From Emiliania huxleyi CCMP1516 (lineage: Eukaryota > Haptophyta > Isochrysidales > Noelaerhabdaceae): 64,000 nucleotides of DNA. Location of the stretch: assembly GCF_000372725.1 (NCBI RefSeq), contig NW_005202113.1:389125-453124 (forward strand), in the 5' to 3' direction. Below, piece by piece: positions 18,521-29,500 of the stretch. Made by a program: the position numbers and the translations under genes. Under the pieces are notes generated by a model. That model was not told the origin of the DNA and did not search any database. It saw nothing but the letters and a program-made list of their open reading frames with translations. Positions within the stretch are counted from its first letter, which is position 1. Each line of letters opens with the position of its first letter.

Positions 18521-18729
18521 CTAGAACCGCGCCATTGCGCGGCGCGCGGACTCGAGTATTGACCAGAGCAGTGTATCGTGGCTATGTTTTATTCAGTTGT
18601 ACGGGGGTCTGATGAGTCAAAGATTACGGGGTACATGTCGACGGCTCTCTGCATTCTCTGTCGCCTTTCGACTCTGGTCTGGCTCGAGGGCCGTGTCTCT
18701 CTCGGTGTACGTACTCTCTCCCTCTCCCT

Positions 18730-18740
<11 letters not shown>

Positions 18741-18820
<80 letters not shown>
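18741..18820. repeat. (CT)n microsatellite
   Basis: About 40 perfect CT units preceded by CCTCTC units from about 18715. Confidence 0.95.
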
Positions 18821-18823
<3 letters not shown>

Positions 18824-18942
18824 CTCCGCGCTCTCTCCCCCTCCCCCCCCGGTGTACGTGGAACGTGGTTTTAGCTTAATTGGAGAAAAGGGAGAGGGGT
18901 GTGTTCTCTCTCTCTCTCGGTGTACAATACATCGCGCACACC

Positions 18943-18947
<5 letters not shown>

Positions 18948-18992
<45 letters not shown>
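18948..18992. repeat. (GA)n microsatellite, inverted relative to the (CT)n tract
   Basis: About 22 GA units; complementary to the (CT)n tract 125 nt upstream. Confidence 0.95.
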
Positions 18993-18995
<3 letters not shown>

Positions 18996-19398
18996 TCACC
19001 GCGACTTAAATGAGCGAGAAAAAGGACCCCTAGAACGGCTTCGCGCCGGCTTGAGAACGAGCGCGGCGCCATTTGCTGACGACACGAACTGGCGTCGCCA
19101 CCCACGGTTGCCTACTTCCCTCGAGCACTTCCTGTGTGTGTGTATCTACAGACCACACAGATCACAAATTCTCTCGTCCTCAGAACCCGAGCCAAACAGG
19201 GACACACACATGATGACGCCCGTCCCACAACTCACAGAGAGTCCAGGCGAAACAGACAGGCGTTCTCCCACCCCGCCCCCTAAGGTACCACCAAACACAA
19301 CACGCCGAGGAACCCTCGCTCCAGCTCCATGCGACGTAGCACCGTTCTCACTTCCGTTCGACCGTGGGTTGCTCCTCGTTGTGTGCTGCCAGCGTCAG

Positions 19399-20872
19399 TC
19401 AGCTGCGTGACAAGCGCGACGGTCCAGCTGAAGACGCAGTCGATGAAGGCAAAGAAGCCACGCCAAAGAGGTCGCGCACGTGGCTGGCGAGGCAGGGCGG
19501 CTCGGGCACCATGCGCGGCCCCATCGCGGCCGCACCACCGTAGCACGCGTCGAGCCATATCTTGAGCTCGTGCAGATGGCCGCCCTTGGCGAGGCGCAGC
19601 AGCGTCGCGTCGTGCTCGGCGCGCTTCGCGAGGAAGGCCTGATAGTCGATCTGCGCCGCGCTCAGCTGCTCTTGCGCGGCGATCGCGCTGGGGCGGGCGT
19701 CCTCGAGGCCATCGGCGGTCTGGCAGAGCTCGACGAAGAGGTGCATGCGCGTCGCCACGTCCAGCGGCACGCAGACGTGCGTCGGCTGCGACGCCGGGTC
19801 GACGCAACGCGGGCAGCAATCGAAGCCGCAGCTCCGGCAGCCCGCATACATGCCCTCGATGGGCTGGAGGCAGAGGTCGCAGAAGCGGCGCTCGCGCTGG
19901 GAGCGTTGGAGCGAGAGCGGCTTCTCGCAACGGCTCATGACCTGCCCATAGACACGACGAGAGTGGTGAAGCAGGGATGGTGAGACTTCAAACAGCGGGG
20001 GGGCGCCCGGGTTTCGATCCGTGTACCTTGGAGAGGAAGTCTTGCTTCTCGTCGTCCTCTTTGGCCGAGTTGCCGAGCAACCCGCCCGCAAGCAGCCCAA
20101 CCAGCGCCGAGTTGTGCATATTCTCGACGGGGCCGAGACGCACGCCGGTGGCGGTGGCGAGGTGCTGGTCGATGAAGCGGAACAGGGCCGTGTTGGCAGA
20201 GCTGGCCGACTCAGCATTGTGGCGGCGCAGCTCGTGGTCTTGGAAGAGCTGTAGGTAGACGTTGGTGAAGCGCCGCTCGGCGTCGGTGACCATGCTGACG
20301 CTGGCTTGTCGGAGGGCCTGCGACTCGTCGGACTGTGGGAGCGCCTTGCGGCAGAAGGCGGCCGCCTCTTTGCACGCCTGCTTCTCGGTCTCGGAGTGCT
20401 CGCGCTTGATGACGCAAGCGCCGTGCTCGGTGGCGCGGGCGTGGAGCTGCGCCAGCGGCAGCAGACCGAGAAAGGCCGCGCCGCGAAGGGCGTCGATCTG
20501 ATAATCGGCCGGCGCGACGAGGAGAGCCGAGCACATTGGCGCAGGCAAGGCCAGCCAGGCGCACGCATTCTCCGTGCAGACGGACTTGTGATCCTTGCTT
20601 TCGACCGGCCGTCCTAGGATGTACTTGAGGGCATCCTCTGTGCATTTCAGGCCCTCGCGTTTCTCGATCTGCTTTCCAAGCGCGGAGCCACGCAGGATTG
20701 CCACCTCGGAAACGCATCGAAAGATCACGCTGCGCTTCCCGAGACCGAGCATCATGGTGCAGGTCTCGCGCGGCGTCAGCGTCTCACAGATGTGGAGCAT
20801 GACCTCGTGCGGCAAGTCGTGGATGACGACAGACACGGCACGCCGCTGCGAGAGGCGGCGAGCCTGGCTCAT
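19399..20872 (-). CDS. F-box-like protein with a Cys-rich zinc-finger motif
   Basis: Exons 20872-20027 and 19941-19399 (462 residues), joined by an 85-nt GT-AG intron. Residues about 12-45 (VIHDLPHEVMLHICETLTPRE) fit an F-box helix start. The central region is Ala/Leu-rich helical. Around residue 300 there is CDLCLQPIEGMYAGCRSCGF, followed by DCCPRCV, a C-x2-C-x9-C-x2-C arrangement like DC1/ZZ-type zinc fingers. A helical tail follows. It could be a substrate adaptor for an SCF-type ubiquitin ligase; this rests on a weak F-box match. The start MSQARR is chosen because upstream codons lack coding character. Confidence 0.65.
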
Positions 20873-21892
20873 GAGTGAGGGAGGCACCCCCGACCCGGTC
20901 CAGTCCGGTTCTGTCTCCACGCGCGAGTGCGGGCGGCTGTAGACGGCGCTGACCGGGCGCTGACCGGGCGGGGTCCTCGAGTAAGGGTACCGGCGACGGC
21001 ATCGATGTTGTCCGCCCGAGCGTGACTCGCCCCTCCACGATTTGCCGTCCACGGCCAAACCGATAACCAGACAATGAACATCGCACATCGGTCATCGCGC
21101 TCGTCACCGGCAAATTGAGAGAGGACGAAACAACGAACGCGACGAGAGACTACGGGGTGTGGAGGGTGAGTTGACCAGGGGGTTGTGAGCCGGGCCCTCC
21201 TGCTCGGCTCCAGCCGGTAAACAAGTCTTGTCATCAACAGAGTAGAAGGATCTGACCTCGGGGCCGATGTGACCAAGCGCTGGTAGCGTGGTTTGACCTC
21301 ACACCCATGGTCTCACAGTGTGCCGGCAGTCGCCGAGCAGTGTCGCTCACACAAGCCGCAGCACAAGTGACTGAGGGCCAGTGAGGGGCGAGCCCATCGC
21401 ATGTCACAGCTGGTAGCCCAAGGCACGGGACCAAACCCCAAAATGGTTTAAAAAGGGGGATCTGTGATTTCAAAACTGTGCAGGGAGTGTGTGAGCAGCA
21501 GAGGAGCTGCTCTCCAGGCTTCAGGCGCAAAGAGCTGCATGCCACCGAAGGCGCTGTCGAGGTTCGCCGAGCGCGGCGCAGGTTGGGGGAAGCCGCCACC
21601 GACGAGCGCGTTGGACTTTTCACTCCGGACAGAAAACGCGGCACAGCGGACGGTGCGGGGCGTGCCGCAAACCTTAGCGCATAGCGCATAGCGGCGAGGC
21701 GCGGGACCGGGTCTGTGGCGAAGTGGGTCGCGTCCCACGATTTATCCACTGGGACGAGTCAATTCATTCACTAGAATGACTAGAAAGGGCACCCATGGGG
21801 GGTGATCGCACGTCAACCCAGCATCCACACCCTTTAATTACTCTACGGCTCAAGAGAACGAGCCGAACTATACGGGGCTGGCGACCCACTTG
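20873..21892. other. Intergenic; no gene seen
   Basis: 5' flank of the F-box gene and 3' flank of the SUMO-like gene. Short frames here have no coding support. Confidence 0.45.
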
Positions 21893-24800
21893 CTACTCTC
21901 CACGCGCACCCAGCTCCAGGCACTCCTCCAGCTGCGACACCTGGTCGAGCAAGCCTGTCCCCACGAGAACTAGGCCTATTGTAGCGGCCGAATCGCGCGC
22001 GGTGGCGAAAAGGTTGGGGCCGGGCTCCGACCCGATCGCCTCGCAGATGCGCTTGAGCCGCAGGGGGAGGGGCGTGGTCGCCGGTGCCGCTGGCGCCACC
22101 GGCGTCAGAGCGCTATTGCGCTCAGGGAGGGGGGAGGCGATCCCAAGGAAAGACCCGCCCCCCTCCGCCGCCTCCCGCGCCGCCGCCTCCCTCTCCTTCA
22201 CCGCCGCCTCCTTCGCCGCCCTCCTCACCTCCGCCACCCGGCGCGACTCCACCGCCCTCCTCCTCGCCGCGCCAGCCACCACCGCCGCCGCCACCGCGGC
22301 CCTCGCCGCCCTCCCCGCCGCTCGCCCCTTGGCTGCCGCCACCGCCTCGTCCGCCTCCGCCGCCGCCGCCGCCTCCGCCTCCGCCGCCGCCGCCGCCCTC
22401 GCCGCCTCCTCCGTCGCCAACACCACCGCGGTCGCCACTCTCCGGCTCGGCTGCGCCACCCGCACCGAACCCGCGCTCCCCGCACCCGCCGCACCCGCCG
22501 CACCCGCCGCCGCACCCGCTGTCGCCACCGCTTGGACCTGGCCGTCGGCCGCCGCCGTCGCCCGCGCTCGCGCTTGGGCGCCCGCCGCCACCTCGGCCTC
22601 CGCTTGCGCGATAAGCGCCCGCTGCCTTCTCTCCTCCGTCGCCTGGGCCTCCCGTTCCCTCACGAGCCGCGCCGCTGCCGCCGCCTCGGCGCGCGCCTGC
22701 CTCTCGAGCCTCTCCCGCTTCTCGTCACGTGCGCGCTCGGCCGCCGCCGCCCGCTGCTGTGCGACGAGCTCGGAGAGGGTGAGCGTCCGAGACGCCTCCT
22801 CCGCTGACTCCTCCTCCTCTGACGACGACTCGTCCACAACCTCCGCATTCTCTCGACTGTCTGCCCGCGAGGGCGGTGGCGCCGGCTCCGACGCCTCCGC
22901 GGCGGCGGCGCCCTTCCGCTTCGGCTTCCCAAACCCGTTCCTCTTCTTCTTGTTAGCCTTCTTGGCGGGCGCGGGCGCCGGCGCCTTGCTGGCCTCCTCC
23001 GAGTCAATCAGCTCCGCGGCGAGCCTCTGCCTCCGCTCCGCCTGCGCGCGGCACGGATGACGGGGGTAGGAGTTGTGTGTGCACTAGCCGACCGGTGCCG
23101 ACGGTGCCGGTCGGTGGTGTCTGCGCGCCTCTGCAATGTCCTCCGCCGCTGCACGCAGCGCCTCCTCCGCCTCGGCGCACCGCTCCTTCTCCTTGGTGCG
23201 CGCGCTCAGCTTGGCCAACGCGCGGCGGCGCCTCTCCTCGCGGCGGGAGAGCGGCGCGCTCGCCGGCGCGTCACCCGCGTCCAGCAACGCCTCCTCAACT
23301 GTGCGAGGCCGGGCCGGCTCCGTCGGCGGATGCTCTGGCGACCGTGGAGGCGAGGAACCGGCAGCCGTCGGCGGCTCAGTCGGCGGCTCCTCCTCCTCTG
23401 CGCCTACAGAGCCGGAGCCGCCATCGCTGACCTTCGTTCGGGGTGCGCATGCCCGCCGACCACGCCCTCGCCATGGTAGAAATCGATCACGTCGCCATCC
23501 TCCATGTCCACCTGAATAGGGTCCGGCGGGTCATCGCGTGTGGTCCAGCGCCGCAGGCGGAAAGAGGCCAAGGGCGGGGCGCCGCACCTCGGCCGGCGTT
23601 TGGTCGCTGCGGAGGCGCTCGCCATCGAAGACGAAGCGGACCTCGTCCTCGGCCTTGCCTTGGCGCTCGCAGAAGGCGCGCATGAGCTTAGACAGCGGCG
23701 TCGTCTTCTTGCACTGCCGAGCGAGGCGCGGGCATCGGCTCGGGCCAAAGAGACGGTGCAGCTGCCGCAGAGGCAGGTGCCGCCGCGGCAGCAGAGGGAG
23801 AGAGGGGCGGCGGCACTGGGAGCATGCGGGGGGGCGAGGCGGCGCACGCGCCTTGAAGAAGACTTCTGCGCCGTCCTCCCACGCCCCCTCCCCGTTGCCG
23901 ACGCCGGTGGTGGAGTGTGCGTCGCCCAGCGCGCGGTTCGCATCCGCCGTCCCGCCGTGCGTCGACGGCTCGCCAATGCGCTGCCACCCCGCTGCAGCAT
24001 CCGGAGGGAGGTAGCGCCTGCGCTCGATCACCTTGAGGTTGATCGAGAGATCTACCTTCGTGTTGATCACGTCGCCATCCGCCAAGTCCGCCTGTGACGG
24101 GAGGGGCGGGCCGTCGAGGAGAGGCGGCGCGGCGCAGGGGCGTAGCGGCGCCAGCACAGGGGCGCCAGGGTACAGGGGAGCGCAGGCACTGAGACTGCGC
24201 AGGCACTGAGACTGCGGCGGCGGGCGGCTCGCCTCCTCTGGCGTCTGGTCGCGCTGGAGCGGCGTGCCGTTGAAGAGGAAGCGGACGTCGTCCATGGGCT
24301 GGCAATGGCGCGCGCAAAAGGCGCTGAACACCTTGGACAGCGGCGTCGTCCTTTTGCACTGCGGAGGCGCAGAGCGGTTGGCTCAGTCGGAGAACAGTGC
24401 AGCCGAGGCGCGGCGGACGGGAGGGGCGCGGCGGTGGTGCGGGAGGGGAAGGAGCGCGCGAAAGGGTGCGAGGGGCGAGGGACGGCGAGCGGCGAGGGGC
24501 GAGGGGGGTGGCGAGGGGCGAGGGGGTGGTGAGGGGTGAGTGGTGCCTTGTAGAAGATTTCGTTGCCCGCCTCTGTGACCAGCTTGAGGGTGATCTTCGG
24601 GACATCAGCGCGTGCCGCCGGCGCGGGTGCGGCGGGCGCGGCGGGCGCGGCGGGCGCGGCGGGCGCGGCGGGCGCGGCGGGCGCGGCGGGCGCGGCCGAG
24701 CCTGCCACTGATGATGGTGAGGCGCCCGGTGCGGCATCCTGCACGAGTGCCGGAAGTGGCAACATGACGCCCTGCAGCATCTCCGAAAGTGGCATGCCCG

Positions 24801-25986
24801 ACATCGAGAGGTATGTATCGCACATCTCGTCGCTGTTGAAGGAAGCCTTCACTTTCGAGATCAGACTCTCCGCGGCATCATACAACGTTGCGATACGCCC
24901 CGGCTCGATGCCGCGGCATCTATGAACGGCGGCGATTGCATTCGCTACTGCCTGCGGATCGGGCCCATCTTTCGCACGGCCCCGTGCCATTAGGGCCGCC
25001 ACCAGCGCGTTGACCGCCGCAAGACGCGTTGGGTACTCCGCGTCCTCCTCCTCCCCCGCTGCCGCTATCTGCGCCTCGGCCAGCGCCATCCTGGCCACCA
25101 TCCACCTTTGGGTTCCTTCCATGAGCCCATCGGGGAGGCTTTCCCCGAACGCCTCCCGATACAAGTCCGCCGCAAGCTGCCGCGGAGGCAGTCGAAGATT
25201 GAGTTGTGAAACACGCTCCTCCGGGTCCGCCGCACCCTCGGCGGCATCGCCGTTGCCGACGCCGGCGGTGGAGTGTGCGTCGCCCAGCGCGCGGTTCACA
25301 TCCGCCGTCCCGCCGTGCGTCGACGGTTCGCCAATCCGCGCGGCGCAGCGGGGAGCTGCAGCAGCAGCAGCATCCGGAGGGAGGTAGGGCCGCAGCTTGA
25401 AGATCCGCGCGCGCATGTCCTTGGTGGACGTGTCGTCCACGCCGTATTGCGGCGCGGACGCCTCGCTCTGCAGGCGAACCGTGACGCGGCCCTCGCTGTA
25501 GTCGCCGATGACCCGCGCGATCCGGCCGTTTAGCTCGGCTCGATCGAAGCCGTCGAGAAGGACGAGTCCGTCGCGCAGTCGGCAGTCGGCAGGGAGGTGG
25601 GTGTCCGCGCTCGCTCGGCCGCCGATGACATGGATGATCTGAGCCAGCATAATCTCGGTGGGGTCCCGCGCGCCTTCCATCGCATTTCGCCAGGCGCTCA
25701 GCAGCGCCGGCAGCGCTCGTTGGAGGGCGGCATGCGTGTCGAAGAGGTCGACGCTGTACGCAAAGTACGCCGTGAGAGCATCGTAGGCCGCTGCGATCGC
25801 GCCCACTGAGACGTGCTTCTGCAGCTCGTTGCAGAGTTTGTGCCACGACGGCTCGATGCCGTTTACGATGGCCTCAGCGACGTATGTGTGGATTGTGTCC
25901 TTGCAGCCAGCCTCAACCAGCGCTGGCTCCAGATCCTGCACCGCAGCGGGACTCGCCGGGTAAGGGAAGAGGGAGAGCCTGGCCAT
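21893..25986 (-). CDS. Tandem SUMO-like domain protein with N-terminal helical region and C-terminal coiled coil
   Basis: Exons 25986-24547, 24358-24233, 24091-23852, 23713-23588, 23511-23464, 23431-23129, 23041-21893; every intron is phase 0 and the joined frame gives 1,143 residues. Residues 1-460 are helical, with a KOW-like turn (LNGRIARVIGDYSEGRVTVRL). Two SUMO/Rad60-type domains follow: ITLKLVTEAGNEIFYK-CKRTTPLSKVFSAFC..LFNGTPLQRDQTPEE-ADLADGDVI, then INLKVIE..EVFFK-CKKTTPLSKL..VFDGERLRSDQTPAE-VDMEDGDVIDFYHGEG. Exons 2 and 4 are both 126 nt, so the domains arose by exon duplication. If the 32-nt intron 23432-23463 is retained, translation runs through VVGG and stops at 23404, giving a 679-residue form with a possible di-Gly end. 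If spliced, the reading enters an acidic, then Ala/Arg/Glu-rich coiled coil. Four introns are GC-AG. Confidence 0.75.
23896..24025 (-). repeat. In-exon repeat of the SUMO-like gene, copy B
   Basis: About 120 nt nearly identical to 25250-25388 in the same gene and same reading frame (RIGEPSTHGGTAD.NRALGDA). Here it interrupts the second SUMO-like domain between its first two strands. Confidence 0.85.
25250..25388 (-). repeat. In-exon repeat of the SUMO-like gene, copy A
   Basis: Partner of 23896-24025; lies in exon 1 after FKLRPYLPPDAA. Confidence 0.85.
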
Positions 25987-26519
25987 GCTTGGCTGCCCGA
26001 GGTTGGGAGGAAAAGAATTTTACAACCACTCCCTCGCACAACACTGGGCACGGGACTGGCGCGCACTGGTACTAACACAGGAAAAGAATGTCGTTGCATG
26101 TGGTGTCGGAGAGCTCTCGAGGTCTCGACGGGCAGCCTGACCCCTCCCCACCGATGTGTATTTTTTCTCTGCCCGATTGCGCGGTGCCTGCAAAAAAGAA
26201 TCTGTGCGCTGTTAGCTAGTGAGCTCATACGCCGCCAAGTGCAAAGAAAACGCTGGCGTTCGGTGTAGACGACGGATAGAGGTACAGCAGCTAAATCTCG
26301 ACCCTCTCGCCTCCGATGTCTCATAGTACATAGACTCAGGCGAGCGTCGACGTACACTCTGAATTTCTCGCGATGTCTCGAGACACAGCTCGCACGACGC
26401 CTCGCAATATCGTCCAATCCGCAAGCTCGGCTTGGGACATTCGACAGCGAGTCCCACAAGGCGCCACTCACAAGGCGCCACTCACTCGCGCCCCCGCTGG
26501 GTAAGCACCTGCGGCGCGC
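25987..26519. other. Intergenic; dispersed promoter-like element at 26009-26066
   Basis: 5' flank of the SUMO-like gene. It holds a copy (minus orientation) of an element also seen at 44131-44182 and, degenerate, at 61170-61212. No other feature is supported. Confidence 0.5.
26009..26066 (-). repeat. Dispersed element CCCAGTGTTGTGCGAGGGAG..TTGTAAAATTCTTTT, copy upstream of the SUMO-like gene
   Basis: Read on the minus strand it ends about 23 nt before the ATG at 25986. It shares about 40 nt with 44131-44182. Confidence 0.8.
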
Positions 26520-29500
26520 TCACTCCACACGCATGAGCCGGTAGACACAGTGGCCGAGCCCTCCGAACTCGACCACGGCGCCCTCCGGGACGACGGTCGG
26601 CGCCGGCTTGGGGCCGTCGGCCGGTCGGCGCGGTCGACCCGGCACCCGCACGCCATTCACTGTGATGCCGTGCAGCGAGCACCTGTCCAGCGTCTGGAAG
26701 CCGCCGTCGGCGATCTCCACATCCCAGTAGGCTCCCACGCGTAGCTCCGCGTGGGAGCGGCTGATGGTCGACGTCCAGTTCCACGGCACGCCCTCGATGC
26801 GGACCCCGCGGCCGACGGCGACGGGGGAGCCGTCCATCGGGATCCCGATCCGCGACGGGGCGCCCTCGCACTTGCTTTCGCGAACCAGTACCAAGTGCCC
26901 TTGCGAGGCCCGGGCCAGTCGGCGAGCATCCGGGTGCCACGCGTCGTGCGTCAGGGCGAGCTGGATACTCTGCCGCGCCTGGGTGTGCTGCCCACGCCTC
27001 ATCTCCTCGTAAGCACGCCCCATGACAGCAGCAGCGAGTACGTTCCCGCGGTTTGGGCGGGGCTGCCAATCGACACCCGCACCCTCGGCCGGCTCAGCCG
27101 AGGGGAGCCCGGCCAGCGCGTCCTCGGCCGGCGCGTCCTCCGCCACCTCCATGTCGATGTCGGCTGCCGCGGCGCTGTCAGCCTGGTCGAGCTGCACGTT
27201 CACCACCTCCGCGTCCGCACCCTCGGCCGGCTCAACCGAGGGGAGTCCGTCCGGCGCGGCCTCCGCCACCTCCATGTCCATCGCGTCGGGGCTTGCGGTG
27301 CTGCCACCAGTCGGCTCCTGCGGCGGCTTGGTTTGGCTCGAGGGCGCCGCCTCCGAGCCCCCCGCCTCTTCCTGGCACGCAGCCGCGATACCCGCTCTGG
27401 CCTTGACTGCAGTCTTGCGCGCCGGACGCTTGCCCGTCGCCCCATCTCCGCTGCTCTGCGGCTCGTCCGCGCCTCTTGCGCGCTTGGCGCCTTGCGTCGG
27501 CTTGTCAGCCGCTCGGCGCACGAGGACGTACGCGGCGGGTGGAGGGTCCGATGGCGAGGACGGCCGCGCCTGGATCCTCTCGCCGACTCGCACGGACACG
27601 TCTTGCGCTGCAACCTCGCCCGAGTTGAACAGGACGCCGCGCGTGTGGTCGTACCAGATGGTGCCGCCGCATGCGTCCGTCGCCTCGGGCGCAATCTTGA
27701 TGAGTAGTCGCCGCTCGGGCGGCGCCGGTGTCAGCTCTGCTGCGAGGATGAGCGCGAAGGTGCCAGTGCCGGAGGACGTGTCCGAGCTGAAGCCCGCTGG
27801 GCGAGACCAGCGGCGTTGCAGCTGCGGTGCGCTCAGGCCGGCGAGGCAGTGGCCGGGCACCTTGGCCACCTCGGCTACCGCCGCCTCCCAGTCCTGGCGT
27901 CGCATCACGCCCTTACCGAGAGAGAGCTGATCGACGAGGCCCGCAATGGCGAAGTACATCTCGCTCTGCAGGGCCTCCCAAGATGCGGTGAAGACGTCGA
28001 CGTGGGCGGCCAGATCAGGATACGATTTGTAGCGGCGGGAGAGGTATTGGGCCATCGCCTTTTCTGATGCGCAGTGCTTCACGTATACCGCGATCGACTT
28101 GTCCTTGCCGAGCCGCGCCCAGTCAGGGCCGCCACACTGAGGGCCGCCGCCGCGGCCTCGGAAGACCAGCGCTCCTGCCGCGTCGCGCTCCGTCAGCTTC
28201 TCCTCCAGCAGCTCGACAAGCGCACTTTCACCCGAGGCGACGCGCTTCGTTGCGAGGGTGAGCTGCCGGCGCGCCCCGCCGAGCTGCGGGATCGTGTAGG
28301 TGCCCTTCACGTCGAGCCGCGCCACCGTCTTCCCCTTGGGCGTAGAGGCGTTGTGCGTGTCCGCCAAGGCGTTGAAGGCGACGAGGACGGCCTCGGGGAC
28401 GGGTGCGGCCGAGAGGCAGGTGAGCTGCCAGCGCGCGGCGGCGAGCTGCGCGACCGTGTAGCTGCGCTCGACGTCGAGCCGCGCCACCGTCATGCCCTTG
28501 GGCGCCGAGGCGTTGTGCGTGTCCGCCTCGGTGTTGAAGGCGACGAGGACGGCCTCGGGGACGGGTGCGGCCGAGAGGCGGGTGAGCTGCCGGCGCGCGG
28601 CGGCGAGCTGCGTGACCGTGTAGCTGCGCTCGACGTCGAGCCGCGCCACCGTCTTGCCCGGTGGCGCCGAGGCGTTGTGCGCGTCCGCCTCGGTGTTGAA
28701 GGCGACGAGGACGGCCACAGAGACGGGCTCGGCCGAGAGGAGGGTGAGCTGCCGGCGCGCCTCGCCGAGCTGCGTGACCGTGTAGCTGCGCTCGACGTCG
28801 AGCCGCGCCACCGTCTTGCCCGGTGGCGCCGAGGCGTTGTGCGCGTCCGCCTCGGTGTTGAAGGCGACGAGGACGGCCACAGAGACGGGCGCGGCCGAGA
28901 GGCGGGTGAGCTGCTCGCGCGCTTTGGCGAGCTGCGTGACCGTGTAGCTGCGCTCGACGTCGAGCCGCGCCACCGTCTTGCCCGGTGGCGCCGAGGCGTT
29001 GTGCGCGTCCGCCTCGGTGTTGAAGGCGACGAGGACGGCCTCAGAGACGGGCGCGGCCGAGAGGCGGGAGAGCTGCCGGCGCGCGAAGGCGAGCTGCCGG
29101 TACGTGTACTTCTTTGTGGCGACGAGCGGCTGCACGCGCTTGTCCTCGGCCACCGTGGCGTTGTGCTTGAGCTGCGCCGCGATGACGGCCTTGATCAAAG
29201 CGGCAGTAGCTGTAGCCGTCCGCTTCTCCGACTTGGCGCCGTTGATGCACGCGAGGCGGCCGAAGCCGTGCCCGCCCAGCCCGTCGATCGACACTTTGCC
29301 GAGCTCGTCCAGCGTGATCGAGGACCGCACGCCGCCGGCGCTGTCGGTGAGGCGCTTCTTCTCAAGGCGCTCCACGGACCTTGCCCAGCTCGCGGCGGAG
29401 AAGGTGGCCTTGTAGGCGACCAGCGTCGCGACGATGGTTGGCGCGACGGAGCCGAGCACGTCCACGATGAGCTCCTCGAGCGCCGCCTGCACGTCGTCGC

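Larger units (their letters stand above)
18521..19398. other. Intergenic with long CT and GA tracts; no gene seen
   Basis: Mostly simple sequence plus an unrecognised stretch (19000-19398). Confidence 0.6.

Noticed and set aside
19985..20030. tRNA-like CCCGGGTTTCGATCCG
   Set aside because: Resembles a B box but lies in the intron of the F-box gene and no cloverleaf can be drawn.
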